In this document: one piece after another, positions 31,251 to 42,640 of the stretch
Numbering within the stretch: position 1 is the stretch's first letter
Layout of the letters: the number at the start of each line of letters is the position of its first letter
Assembly: GCA_004194705.1 (NCBI GenBank)
Contig: SADC01001204.1
Location: 2,976,001 to 3,040,000 of the forward strand
Reading direction: 5' to 3'
DNA length: 64,000 bases
DNA from: Ditylenchus dipsaci
Lineage: Eukaryota; Nematoda; Chromadorea; Rhabditida; Anguinidae
Made by a program: the position numbers and the translations under genes
The notes under the pieces: generated by a model
Database searches by the model: none
The model's input: only the letters and a program-made list of their open reading frames with translations
Told to the model about the DNA's origin: nothing

Positions 31251-34189
31251 CGATAAAAGAAATCTGTTTTCTAAAATTCAAATAAACTTTTGGAGTCGAA
31301 TCTTTGACAAAAACTTCTGACTGAAATTCGATTTTTTTGTTTGCTCTGAAAGACCAAGGTGAAACACTATTTTCAAATTAGTACAAAATGCGCAACCCCA
31401 CTCTCCCCACCCTTCTTGACCCTTCAAGATTTCCATTTAATCGCAATGCTGACCCCAAGATCTTGGAATCCCTCAAATTCTCGGTCCTCAAGACTTTGTT
31501 GACCTTTTTTATCTCTTAAAATTTTGGACTAGAAAATCACCATTGACCGCCTTAAGATTTCTTGAGTCCTGAGCTTCTCATATGCTCAACACCTCTGCTA
31601 TGGTCTTCTTAGCCTACACATGACTCAAAAAAATTCTGACAGGAGAGGGGGTGGCTAAAAGAAATTTTTTAGTTTAAAAATGTCGACGGAGAGGGGGGGG
31701 GCTAATTCTGAATAAAAAATCTCGACGTTGGATAAATTGATTTTCTTTCCCTGGGCTTGTGCTGGTGCATCTTCTAGCAATTTCACCACGACAGTTTTTC
31801 TTTCTTGACCGTTCTAGAACCGATCGAACAGGTCCAATGTCCAGTCAAACCTCAATACAACGTCACCTCCTGGAAAGCATCCTAAGTTCGGAAAGACCTA
31901 AAATCTTTAAGATTTTTCGTCAAAAACTTTATTTTTGGTGGTCAAAACCCAATAAGCACTCCGTAAAACGGCCCTTTTTGGACAAATGTCTTTTACTTTT
32001 TAAAAATGTTCTGCACTAGTGGAGAATCGGTTCCTTTTTTTGGTCTCACTTGTTGTTTTTTTTCAAAAAAAATGCCTTGGTCCCCTTGTTGATTTTTTAA
32101 AAGAAAAATGGGAACCGATTCTCCACTAGCGCCAAAAATCCTTTTTTAAATTATGAGTTCCCAGCACTGCTCCAAATTGATATCAGACTTAAAGTGAAAT
32201 GAGTAAGAACCTGATGGTTCAAAAATAAAGCTGGCGTCTATTTTGTGCACTGTGAATTGCTGGCATATTTCTATAAGTAATTTCGGCATTTGTTTTTTTA
32301 ATTCTTATTTTTCGCAAACCATAAGTGCAGTCGTAATAGTAATCTTTTTAAAATTAAAAAACAAGAAATACCATTTGTCACTCTTCCTGTTTTTGTGGAG
32401 CTTAAAGTTGCTGCTTCATTAGCAGTTTTCTCAGAAAATACCCTTGAAAAAAGCCTGTCTTTTAAATTTCACTTATATTCATCAAAACTCTAAAAAACAA
32501 ATTGAGAGAAATGAGACTTTCAAATGTTAGTTTTGTGAGCCTTTAAATTTCAATGGCCACCAATTTTTTTGTTCAACTGGGTTGTATATGATATTAAGTT
32601 AGGATAAACTATAATAAACTATAGTTAGTTCATTTGAAATTTTCCACCGCGCGATATTTTCGATATTTCAAAAATTTCTCACGAGCGATACGATAATTTA
32701 AAAAAGCTCGAGCGCTATTCCGATACGATATTTTTGTCAAAATTGATACCTAGCGAGCGATTTTTCAATACGATATATCGCTCAGCAACAACACTGATTT
32801 TCAGCATTTCAACCGGTTGAAATTTTGATTTAATGTTAACTTGTCATAAAAATTTTTAGCGCTTTGATGTAGCGCAGCTCAAACCTTGTCTAGAGAAAAA
32901 AAATTTTGATCGGAGAGTGTTGAGATACGGACTTTAAAAAAACAGAAAATGACTAAAATTCAGATTTCCGTCATTTTCTCAAAATTTTCTCATTTTTTTA
33001 GAAATGTTTTTTTGCAAAGGTCATATCTCAATACTCAGATTTTTTAAAAAAAATCTGTTTATTACGCTAAAAATAATAACAAATACAAAATTTGACTTTG
33101 TAGAATTCGTAAAAAAAGAACTGTTCACAGTTAACATAATAAGGGGGGCCTAAGAGAAAAAGTGCCGAAAAATTGAGTATGGAGATATGGCTTTTAGAAA
33201 AAAATCAATTTCTTGACAAAGTGAGAAAGAAGAGAAAGAGCTCAACAAAAGTTTTTTTCGGATTTCGTTTTTGAATTTGAATTTCGAATGGCTAACAGAG
33301 GCCTTACAATTTTCACGGGAAATGAACGCCTGTTAGAAGATACGTTTTTGAGGTCAAAGAGCTTTGTGTAAAATGATTTCAGAGAAAATTTACTCTACGG
33401 AAATAGCCTTATCATAATGAAATCCGGATCTTTAGCTAAAACTATTCTTGAAATTTTTGAAAATTGATCAAAATTTAAAAATTTTGAAAATTGATCTTAT
33501 ATCTTAACATTTCTTTAAACACATTAAGAGAAAAATCTTCAATGTGCATTTGAAATTTTTTAACCTCTTTTCGAAATTTCTAATTAAAAACCTTGCAATC
33601 TAAAAAGCTAGGTTTTTAAATCAATGAAACCTTCTGTTTGATGTTTCTATTCCTTGGTTGTCTATTTTAAGCCTTTTAATTATTTTTTTGGCAACAGGAA
33701 TATTTGCCTGCGTTGCTTTGTGTTTCTACATCCTGTGTTAAGAGCTATTTTAAATTGTTTTTTGTGTCTACAACATTTGAATTAATTAGCTATATTTCAA
33801 ATTTAAATTTGACGCTTTTGAATTTGTTTGAACCTTGTTTTGTAAGGAGAAGGAATTTTCGATTAGATTGTTCAATGAGAAAGAGTTTGAAAAGAACTTA
33901 TCGTAGATGCTTTAATAGCTCGACAATCCCGTAATTAAAATTTCGACCTATTTATTAACACTCAACAGGCTAGTCACGACGCTTTTAGTAGCCGAAGAGA
34001 TGAGCTACAAAAAAGTAATGATCTGCCTGAACGCGGTCTTCGAAAGTAGGTCAAAAACACAATGCCTTTGGTTTTTACTGCGAAAGAAGATTCAGACAAA
34101 ATTACAGTTAAAAAGGCAAAAAAAGTGGGTAAAATGTTGTGTCTTTTTGTATGTCTTGTATATTTATACAAATTTTGTAACTTTTAAGC
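31251..34189. other. No gene recognised; CGATAT-rich patch
   Basis: 32640-32790 is rich in CGATA and CGATATATCG units, resembling the palindromic-core MITEs, but I could not find its ends. The rest is AT-rich with short ORFs. The small foldback at 32016 is listed separately. Confidence 0.35.
32016..32131. mobile_element. Short foldback MITE, GGGGACCAAGGC family
   Basis: CACTAGTGGAGAATCGGTTCC is matched at the right by GGAACCGATTCTCCACTAG. Within it lie TCTCACTTGTTGTTTTTTTT and CCTTGGTCCCCTTGTTG. Confidence 0.75.
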
Positions 34190-34480
34190 ACCATAATTTA
34201 AGGCACGTTCACAATGAGTGTGAGACCGAGTGTGAGATTTGGCGTGTTTTTAACGCAGGAAGAGCTGTACTCTTTTCTTCAGTGAATATTTTTCACTGCT
34301 TATACTAGGTTGTAGGTAAGATTCAGGACTTCAAAATGAGTCATTTACAAGCAACATCTGAATAAAAAAGTTGGCATAAAAATGCTTAGGTTCGCACTCA
34401 GGACCACACTCACCAGGTATAGGCCTTAGTGTGATCCTGAGTGCGGCATTTTTAGTTAACATTTTCACATCACATATGGC
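34190..34480. repeat. Host repeat split by the Mutator-like element (continues at 38271-38335)
   Basis: Removing the element and one target-site copy joins this segment to 38279 onward and gives an imperfect palindrome: AGATTCAGGACTTCAAAATG at the left opposes CATTTTGCAGCCCTGAACCT at the right. At its centre, CACTCAGGACCACACTCACC faces TTAGTGTGATCCTGAGTGCG. A related repeat at 51895-52088 in the GPCR intron is split by another element. Confidence 0.6.
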
Positions 34481-34487
34481 GGGCGAC

Positions 34488-34582
34488 GGTGAATTCATCT
34501 ACACCGAATTCATCTACACCTAATTCATCTACACCTAATTCATCTAAAAACGAATTCATCTACATCGAATTCATCTACATTT
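34488..34582. repeat. Left terminal inverted repeat of the MULE
   Basis: Starts GGTGAATTCATCTACACC and contains six spaced copies of GAATTCATCTACA or a close variant, ending CATTTTGGCATTCTGTTTGT just inside. It matches the right repeat closely but has one unit fewer. Confidence 0.9.
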
Positions 34583-35164
34583 TGGCATTCTGTTTGTGAC
34601 ACTGCAAATTAAATTTTCCTTTTCTTACGATAATTCTAGTCACGGCTTTGACTCTCAAAGGGTCTTTAGCGGTCAGATTATACTTTTTAGGACGTACTGG
34701 AAGTAACCTTATTCATTACTTTTCAGAGTAGATGCATGTTTCGTTTTATCAAGAAGGTTCCTAAGAATCACAGTTAAAATGATCAGCAAAAACAAGTATA
34801 GCTACGCGAGTGACGATAAATTTTCTCACAGCACCAAATCTATTGGAAAAGCAACCTCGCCTTTTTTTTCAAGCAAAATGTAATCTGATCTATGGGGCAA
34901 GCAAAGTCCCCACCACATCAAAAATGCCCATTACACCAGATTTTTTTGAAATCTTAAACTTAGCTGAACGAATTGACATACAAGGACATAACACGTACTT
35001 ACCGATTTATTACTAATACAAAATGGCTACACATTAACCTACACCCAAAACTTTGTCCGCGCCTCTAATAAACCTAGTCGAACTATCCGTTTTATTTTAT
35101 CAGAAGGCTCCTGTGTACAATAACAATCAACAAAAAAGAGATAAATGTGAACAAAAAGATAGCA

Positions 35165-36008
35165 TCACGTAAATGACAATTTTCCAGCTAATATTTCTTC
35201 AGTGATTATTTTGCGGAAAGCATCCATTTCTTTAGCTTCGAATTCCATCGAACCATTTCGAGATGCCCGCTCTGCAAAGACGCACATAAACACGCCGCAG
35301 TCGTCACTGTTGAGCTGTCGTGGTAACTCCTGAAAATCAAATTTCATTAAAATAAAATAATCAAGTTTGGAGTATTTACTTTCATGCAAAAACCCGACCA
35401 AGTCAAACTTTCCAGACCTGAGATACCAGTTCGCTCAGAAAAGTTCTTTAGAAATTCCCTTAAACAATTTCCCGGGTGAAAACATTTGAAAAGTTTCCAG
35501 TTTCTTACTTTAGCAAATTGAGTTGTTTAGTGCATCGACACGTAAGGAATCGTAGTACAGGATCTTTTGTTTAATCACATCAACGACCTAATTTTTGGAA
35601 ATGTAGGATTATCAACTTGAAAAAAGTATACCACAAGAGACCAGTGATCAATTGTGTGAATCGGCACCAAGAGAATATCGTAGCGGAATAAGTGTACGGT
35701 TCGCCAAACACTTTGGTCAAGCATCACCATCGACCCCTTTTCCACAAGCTGCGTGTAAAAAAGTGAATCGAAAGCGTAGGCCTTAAAACGAAAAATAGAA
35801 CATGTAAAGATCACAGTGAAAATTCACCCTTGGCAGCTCCGAGTTCTCCTTACTTCGCTCCATGATGAGCTTCAAATAGTAGTCGATAATTTTATCGTTC
35901 AGCCACTCTTTTGGTTGAAGTCGCTTAATGTCCCGCTGTCCTATAGTCATTTGGAATCTGCTTGCACCAATCTCATCAAAAGAAGCATCAAAAGAAATAT
36001 TTTCATCT
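35165..36008 (-). CDS. Ulp1-type (C48) cysteine protease of the MULE
   Basis: Predicted deSUMOylase-like protease domain. Reading on the - strand: 36008-35828 encodes TIGQRDIKRLQPKEWLNDK then IIDYYLKLIMER, the usual Ulp1 start. After an intron (35827-35782) comes AYAFDSLFYTQL and the catalytic His in HWSLVVYFFQ. A 29-nt intron (35616-35588) leads to KILYYDSLRVDA, with the catalytic Asp. The last exon (35330-35165) starts ELPRQLNSDDCGVFMC, with the Gln and nucleophilic Cys. All triad residues are visible. The frame across the first intron is off by one base, next to a CCAAGG run; this could be a lost base or a misjudged splice site. Whether this is a separate gene or fused to the transposase is open. 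Confidence 0.75.
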
Positions 36009-36151
36009 AAAGATCAAGCAGAATTATAAGATCTTCAAAAATAAGCTTGCCATTCAGAGATTTAACGTCCAGCAGATCGAAGGATTTCTTGCACTTTTTC
36101 GCTTCGTTTTTCCACGACAATCAAGGTCGCATTCGTCGGCAAGCACTAAAA

Positions 36152-37996
36152 CTAGACTAAAGCTATGACTGAGTCTAGAAAAATACCTTGCAATAAATTT
36201 GAAGAGTTAATGGTTACACTTCCTAGATTAATTGCAATCGCTTTCAAAAAGTCCACTTTTGTTGGAATCTTATGGTAGCGGCCAACAACCTTTTTGATCC
36301 GCTCATTTGCATGTCGATAAGCAAGACCTCTTCTCGGTGTGTTCTCGCCTGCATAATATGCCGCTACTCGCTGCTGAGACAAAGCAAATTCCTTTCGGAG
36401 CCCTTCAATAAGCTTCCAGATTGTCGGATGAGATGCTGCCATAGTCCGGATCATTTGACCATTGAAAGACTCAATTCCATTACTTGTTGTTGGCTTTCCT
36501 GTCTCGATTAGCACTCCCTTCAATAAGCTTCCAGATTGTCGGATGAGATGCTGCCATAGTCCGGATCATTTGACCATTGAAAGACTCGATTCCATTACTT
36601 GTTGTTGGCTCTCCTGTCTCGATTAGCACTCGAATATTCCATGCTTTTGTATCAAACCTGATTTTTTATTCATAATAACCTTTTAAACATCTCTTCTGTG
36701 CACTGATTAGCTGGCCTTTATAACTCTTCTCAAAGTAGTCTAGCAGCGGATCCAACTGTTTTTCAAATTCAGAACTTTCAGCTGACTCCCTAAATTTTTT
36801 GACCATAAATTTATTTAAAAATAGCACTGACCTTAATTCGCTAAATGCATCACCAACCTCAGCTGTAGGGACAAACGCAAGAGCAGGAACCATATTGACT
36901 TGACGGCGGAAACTGCTATTAGTGTCGTAGAGCACTTTGTGACCTTTCTCGTAGACTTTGCGCACAATAGACTTTTGCAAATGGAAAAAGCAGGCTCTGA
37001 TTTGAATCTTCGGAAACACTTTCTGAACGAAACAATTAGTCGGTCATAACAATTAATCGGATAATATAACCTTAAATGCACTAAACTCGGCCATCTCAAA
37101 ATCAACTGCGATGCTTGTTGGCGAGAGCTTCGTGCGCAACTTCAGCAAAACCTTTAGCACAAACTCGTACGATGATTGAAAGCGGTGGTTCATAAGGCAA
37201 AAGACCATCGGTGCGTAAGAATGAGCAAGGCGGATGAAGATGATCCAGAGCTGGTCAAAAAGCACTGGCACTACATCAAAGGTGCCGTCACACCCCACTT
37301 GTTGATAGACTGTAGCAAATCCAGGCAACGGTTGGTCGAGAATATCATTATTCGTTCGTCATTATTCCACCCATCGTATTTGAGGAATTCTTCGCCATCA
37401 AGAAGCTTGTATTCATTAGGCACCGTAAATATCACACTTAAAACAAGAAGTGGAGAAGGAAAACTTACTAGTAACTCATGCAGATTCTTCGGATTGGCTG
37501 GCTCAAGGTTTTCTTCGTTGCGAATGCTGCGAATATTTCTGGCTAAGAGTGAACGACGCACAAGAGGTTTGGCTTCTTCTGACACACCAGCTATGCAGTC
37601 GGCAACGATTGAACGAGGCGCTTCCTTACTCAAGACTGCTTTCCTCTGAACCACACCTTGCAAACGCTTTAGCTCCACACGGGCACTTTCGCCCAAATGA
37701 TTGTGTTCGGCGGTGACTGACAGCTTCCCATTAAAAGTTACTGCTCTCCCTGTGACAAAAAGCTCTTTTAAGCTTGCAGTATGAGTGAAATCTGTATAAC
37801 CTGGACATTTTGATCCAACGTCTCCATCGGCTCCAGCTTGGCAGAAGATACATCTCCAGTATATTCGGTCCCCTCTGTAATTGTTCTTCCAGTAAAGGCA
37901 ACCATAGATATCTTGAACCATTTCCTTGTTCTTTTCGGAAAGCAGCACTTGATAATTTGCTTTGTTTTTCTCAATCGCTTGCATTGTTTCACCCAT
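36152..37996 (-). CDS. MULE transposase with N-terminal FLYWCH zinc finger (frame interrupted)
   Basis: Reading on the - strand from ATG at 37996: a FLYWCH-type finger (DIYGCLYWKNNYRGDRIYWR then C...C and AEHNH), a linker, then ERIMIFSTNRCLDLL before the transposase core. The core begins CDGTFDVVP with the first catalytic Asp, then SIAVDFEMAEFSAFK with the second. A 48-nt intron (37070-37023) follows, then FPKIQIRACFFHLQKSIVRK. The C-terminal part, TTSNGIESFNGQMIRT and HPTIWKLIEGLRKE, is typical of MULE transposases. Breaks: one base is missing in a G-run near 37280, and a 115-base tandem duplication (36401-36630) plus a frame change near 36650 disrupt the C-terminal part. Family is certain; activity is doubtful. 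Confidence 0.8.
36401..36630. repeat. 115-base tandem duplication inside the transposase
   Basis: CCCTTCAATAAGCTTCCAGA begins at 36401 and again at 36516. The two units differ at two positions (CTCAATTCC / CTCGATTCC and GGCTTTCC / GGCTCTCC). 115 is not a multiple of three, so it breaks the reading frame. Confidence 0.95.
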
Positions 37997-38149
37997 TTTT
38001 ATGCCTTAAACTAATTAAATAAGATCTGGGCTGAAACATTACATGAAAATCAAAGCTTTTAGAAATATAAAATACCCTTCAGCGCTTTTATTAAATGTGA
38101 AAGTTGGAAACTTGGCTTAGAAACTCTTATGAAAGGTTACAAACAGAAT

Positions 38150-38263
38150 GCCAAAATGTAGATGAATTCGATGTAGATGAATTCGATGTAGATGAATTCG
38201 TTTGTAGATGAATTAGGTGTAGATGAATTAGGTGTAGATGAATTCGGTGTAGATGAATTCACC
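38150..38263. repeat. Right terminal inverted repeat of the MULE
   Basis: Tandem TGTAGATGAATTCG-type units (seven) ending GATGAATTCACC. It is the complement of the left repeat with one additional unit, so repeat number has changed since the ends were identical. Confidence 0.9.
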
Positions 38264-38335
38264 TAGTGCCCATATGGCTGGTTAATAGCTCATTTTGCAG
38301 CCCTGAACCTTAATTACGAAACGGTATCAATAGCA

Positions 38336-39370
38336 ACAAAGCTTTACGTTTTTTTTCGAGAGTTTTGGTCCTAGAGCCCTGATTTACCGTTGGCAAACAG
38401 GGTCTGGGACTTGCAGCTATTGGAAGTAGTGAGCGAGTGTGAGATCATGATAAGCAAAATCAGTGACCGAGATCATTCGCCACAGAGATCAAGAAAATGC
38501 TGCTTCGGATGCTTAAGTCAAGTCGAGTGGTGATGTGCGATGGTGACTGGATCTCCGCAGCTCATTCAGCAGACTAACCGACTTCTGGGGAAACAGCATG
38601 GTAGTCCACCTTCAAGCAATCTTATTGTTGGCTTGGTGACATTTTTGGTTCCTGGCCCGACAAATGCGGATCGACATTTTGGGACCGACAAATGCAGACA
38701 ATGTTTCAGAAGAAATGTAAGACCTGCTCAAGTCGTGTCCGTGAGCCGCACGCTCATAAAGAAACCGGCTCATTAATATCCAGTCTGCCAATGTCTTTCC
38801 GCATAGCCACCACCGCTAATTTTGCCACACTCATAATTGTGTGTCCTGTTGGATTGTTGTTGTGTTCAGTGGCCGTCGACTAAGGCTTATGTGGAAGAGG
38901 CACGGCTTATGTGCACGGCCGTAGCCAAATAATGAAAAAAACTGAGGTACGGAGTGGGCGGGTCTTTGGAGAGGGCGCTACACATGAAAAAAATTTGAGA
39001 CCATTTCACCCACACCGTTTTTCAACTTTGACTGGCGAAAAAATCTGATGGAGGGGAGGTAGGACAGGGTCCCCTTATTTACGTGGCAAGCCGCAGTATT
39101 TAAAACTATGATCAACATATCCCTTTTTGTTCAAAATTGGCCCTTTTTGGTTATTTCCACCCCAGTACAATCCTAGGTCCTTTAAAAATGGTCAAGAAGG
39201 GTACTTTTTGATGGTCCCAAAACTCAATTTTTATAGACCAGAACTCAAAAATAATGTCTTTTTTAAACTCCTGAGGCGATTTTAGGTCGATAAAGGGTGT
39301 TTGGAAACCCTTTTTAAAAAAGTTGATTTGAGGGGGGGGGAGGTTGGTTATATCCAAGTAGCGCCGAAAG
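38336..39370. other. No gene; one end of the GTAGCGCC family
   Basis: 39085-39370 reads, on the - strand, GGCGCTACTTGGATATAACC followed by CTTTATCGACCTAAAATCGC, shared with the arms of 7708-8410. 38430-38890 has mixed composition and no recognised domain. Confidence 0.45.
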
Positions 39371-42254
39371 TTCTTATTTTGTAAAACAAAATAAATTTTT
39401 GAAATATCCATTTAACAATACGTAAAAGAATGTCCATTTCAAGAAATAAAGTCTATCACTAATACTCTTACAAAGAATATAATCTTTTTTCACGAACAAC
39501 GGAAATCTGTCAAACTTTATGTTTTCCAATTGAATGACTAAGCTCAAAACCAACAGCCATAACAGCGCCATCACTCATTTCCTTGCCTAACTTAGAGAAC
39601 AAAAATTTAAGCGTAAAACCACATTACTACAAAAAAGTTAAAAAAATCCACCTTTACAATATGAAAAATATTTTTATGACTTTTGGCATTTTTCCCCAAA
39701 GCTGAACTCCAATTTAAAAATTCTTCTACTTGGAAGAGGAGCAGACGTCAGTGACAGAGCAATTATATAATTTCAATTATTTCTGCCCTGTGCCCTAATG
39801 AAAGGGACTTTTGTTTGTGTGCTTTTACTTCTGCTGTTTGTTTAGAGCCAGTCGGTGTGTGTCAAATTATAAATGAGGAACAGCCGAAGTCAGCCCCTTT
39901 CTCTTCTGCTAACACTGGAGGCTATAAGTTTGTGCTGTGCTTCTACTTTTAGCAAGGTGTCTTTTGAGCTGGAGTCGGAATTATTCGCCCTAATCAAACA
40001 AAACCTCGGCTTGACATCTGTCATTTGTATTTGCTTTGGATGTTTATTGTTAACTTAAGACATTGTTATCTTCCACCACCTACATTTTTTGCTTAATCAA
40101 TAATGGTTGGAGTGTTTTTATTGACCAGATGGTGGTTTTATTCAGTGGTTTTGAAAAAAAATCTGTGTAGAATGATTTATTTATTATTATTATTAATACT
40201 TTTGAAGGAGGTGAATTGAAACTTTTGCATTTTTGCCGTCTAATTTTTGGTCTTTAGCCCTGCGATTCTAGTTTTTAAATATTTTTTTGTTGTAACACAA
40301 AATCAGGGCTATATAACAGCTTTTTCTAATTTTAAAGTACCGTTTTTGCTCTAATAAAAGTCCATCTATAGTAGCAGCCCCTCTAATAGCAGACCATACC
40401 TAATATTCTCCCTGAGTATATTGTTGAGTGGGTTGAAAAACAGTAGCTTACCCCCCCCCCCCCGAAATTCGGCTTAAATAGGCCGATTTTGACGTCCTCT
40501 AATAGGAGCCCCCCCCCCTATCAGAAAGTACACTGTTAGAGTGACAGCATCCCAAGTGTAATCCGCCACCTGCAAAGAGTTTTTTTCTCTAAGCTAACTT
40601 TTATCATCTAAGCCTAAGCCTAAGTGTAAGCATAAACCTAAGCCTAAGTTAGCGCGCTACACATTGCAAAAAAGAAAACTTATAAAAAATCGAGGGAACC
40701 CGAAATAGGACGCTCAGAGAAAAATAGGGGGGGGGGGGGGAAGGTCTTTGGAGGGGGTCTTACTTGGGGCGCTAGGTGTTAGAGTAAATACAAAATGCAG
40801 ATAGTTATGGCAAAAAGAGTAGTGAATTTACACAAAAAGGTGGCATTTTTACATTTTTATCCTTTTCTAAATCGATCAAAACTAATAGTAATTTATAATC
40901 GAACGTGCTGCTTTTTCTCTAATTTTTAAATTCGCGCTTTTTGAGTTTGATTTTTAAGCTTTTTTGTATATTGTTCGATCTATTTTTATTCATGCCCCGC
41001 TTACAATGGGATGTCGATGTCGAAGTAAAAGCGATGTCTAGATCTCGTGTTTTAGTATGAAAATGCCAAATCTGATATAGGTGATCTACATCTACTTTTG
41101 GATTAACGTATAGGTTATCTATATCAGATTTGCAATTTTTTCATGAAAAACGCGAGATCTAGACACACCTAATTACTGAGGACCCAAACGCCGGGGCCCA
41201 AATGCGGTGGGGCCCGAATGCGTGTCAACTCGGGGTTAGTTAGTTAACCACATTAGGGGATTGCTTAAACTTGTGTCCGCAACAAAAGTATAAATTTGAA
41301 AAATGTGAACTCGAAAAATGTTACAGTTTAAAGGGCTTTCTTAGAACAATGAAAATTGCTTAAATTTCAAAAAAGTTAATTTCAAATATTTTCGGAAGAA
41401 AAGAACTTTTGAAATTGTCATTTTCGTCTATGGTTCTCTAAGCGAAAAAAAAATGATTGAACTTTTTTCGAAGCCTTTAAATTTCTAACACCGCAAAACA
41501 ATCTAATATTTGGGCCAATTTATCTTGTGCGTGTATTCTTTCTTTTTAATAAAAAGTCGTGTGGTTTGCTTCCTTAGCAATAGTTTCAAATTGAAATTCG
41601 AGGACAATTTGGCAAACAAAAAGCTGAGAACACGAAATGGCAGCAGTCAAAAAAGCATTTCCTTTGAGTATTTCATGTGCCTTACGCTATTTTTGTTGTT
41701 TTAGTTTGTTGCAATTAACCAAAAAATAAGTTTGAAAACATATTTCTTTTTCTCAAAAACGCAAACACAAAAATAAATTTTAGTTTATTTTGTACTTTCT
41801 CTGTCCTTTTGCCAAGAATTCCTAGAAAAATTTAGAAAATTACGCCCATATTCAATAATTAATCAAATTTAGTGCAAGGTCATGCACACTATTCAAAGGT
41901 AGTTCTGCTCAAAAATACTAATTTTGCTAAATTTTGTTATTTTTTTGCCGATTATGCATCGGTCCCTTTGTTTTATTTTGAAATTTTTTATAAATCGATT
42001 TTGTCACCTTGTTATTATTTTTCAATTTTCTCGTTTTTTTTCATTTTTTCACTGTATTTTTATTTTCTTTGTCTCATTTGTCATCGTTTTGGATACTAGC
42101 TTAAAAACAAATCTTGCCCAACAAATATGAAGACGAAAATACAATTCTGGTGCTAAAGCAGATGTTCGATAACAAAACTTTTTTGTAGTAAAATATTTTT
42201 AGAGCATTTTTTATTTGAAAAACAATTGCGAGAAAATGACAGTAGAGACCACGG
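39371..42254. other. No gene; repeat fragments and a hairpin
   Basis: 40438-40525 holds C-homopolymer tracts with TCTAATAGGAGCCCC. 40561-40780 belongs to the TTTTTCTCTAAGC family (see 55915). 41031-41166 is a hairpin with GATGTCTAGATCTCGTGTTT opposing AAACGCGAGATCTAGACAC. No coding sequence recognised. Confidence 0.4.
40607..40649. repeat. Interstitial nematode-type telomere repeat
   Basis: CTAAGCCTAAGCCTAAG, a short break, then AAACCTAAGCCTAAG: about five units of GCCTAA, the complement of TTAGGC. It lies inside a repeat-family fragment, so it need not mark an old chromosome end. Confidence 0.75.
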
Positions 42255-42640
42255 CTATTTCGCAAAAAAAACGCAGGGGAACAAAGGCAACTTTTTAGGG
42301 AGAAATGCGAACACATATACAGTTGATATTTGTGTTTTAAAATTAGCCTTGAATTTCAGCCTATTAAATATAGCAATACAAAGTTATCTTGAACCTAAAT
42401 TATATTAACCTATTGGCCTAATTGTACCCTCCACTAGATCGCACCTCCCGCTCCAGTAAATCAACTGGCAAGACCAAGGCAAAAAAATTTTTGCGGAATT
42501 TTTTTATCACAGGGTAGAAATTAAGTTTTATATGGCTAAATAAGCTGATAGTGCAGCTTTAGTTTTAGCTTGTACCATAAAAAAATTCGCAAAATGTTTT
42601 GTGACCTTGGTCCGCTGTTGATCAATCGACTGGGGTTGCT
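42255..42640. repeat. Degenerate GGGGACCAAGGC-family region
   Basis: CGCAGGGGAACAAAGGCAAC at the left, AAGACCAAGGCAAAAAAATT in the middle and TGACCTTGGTCCGCTGTTGA at the right show two or three nested, decayed family members. The middle part also matches 48060-48230. Confidence 0.5.

Larger units (their letters stand above)
34481..38270 (-). mobile_element. Mutator-like element (MULE) with transposase and Ulp1-type protease
   Basis: About 3.8 kb, flanked by an 8-base duplication CATATGGC (34473-34480, 38271-38278). Terminal inverted repeats of about 110 bases are built from tandem GAATTCATCTACA units. The - strand encodes a FLYWCH zinc finger with MULE transposase, followed by a C48/Ulp1-type cysteine protease. 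MULEs with Ulp1-like genes are known in several eukaryotic lineages. Coding breaks mean this copy may be inactive. Confidence 0.85.

Noticed and set aside
34488..38263. CRISPR array (regular GAATTCATCTACA repeats)
   Set aside because: Units are contiguous or separated by only a few shared bases, occur in inverted orientation at the two ends of a transposon, and the genome is eukaryotic.
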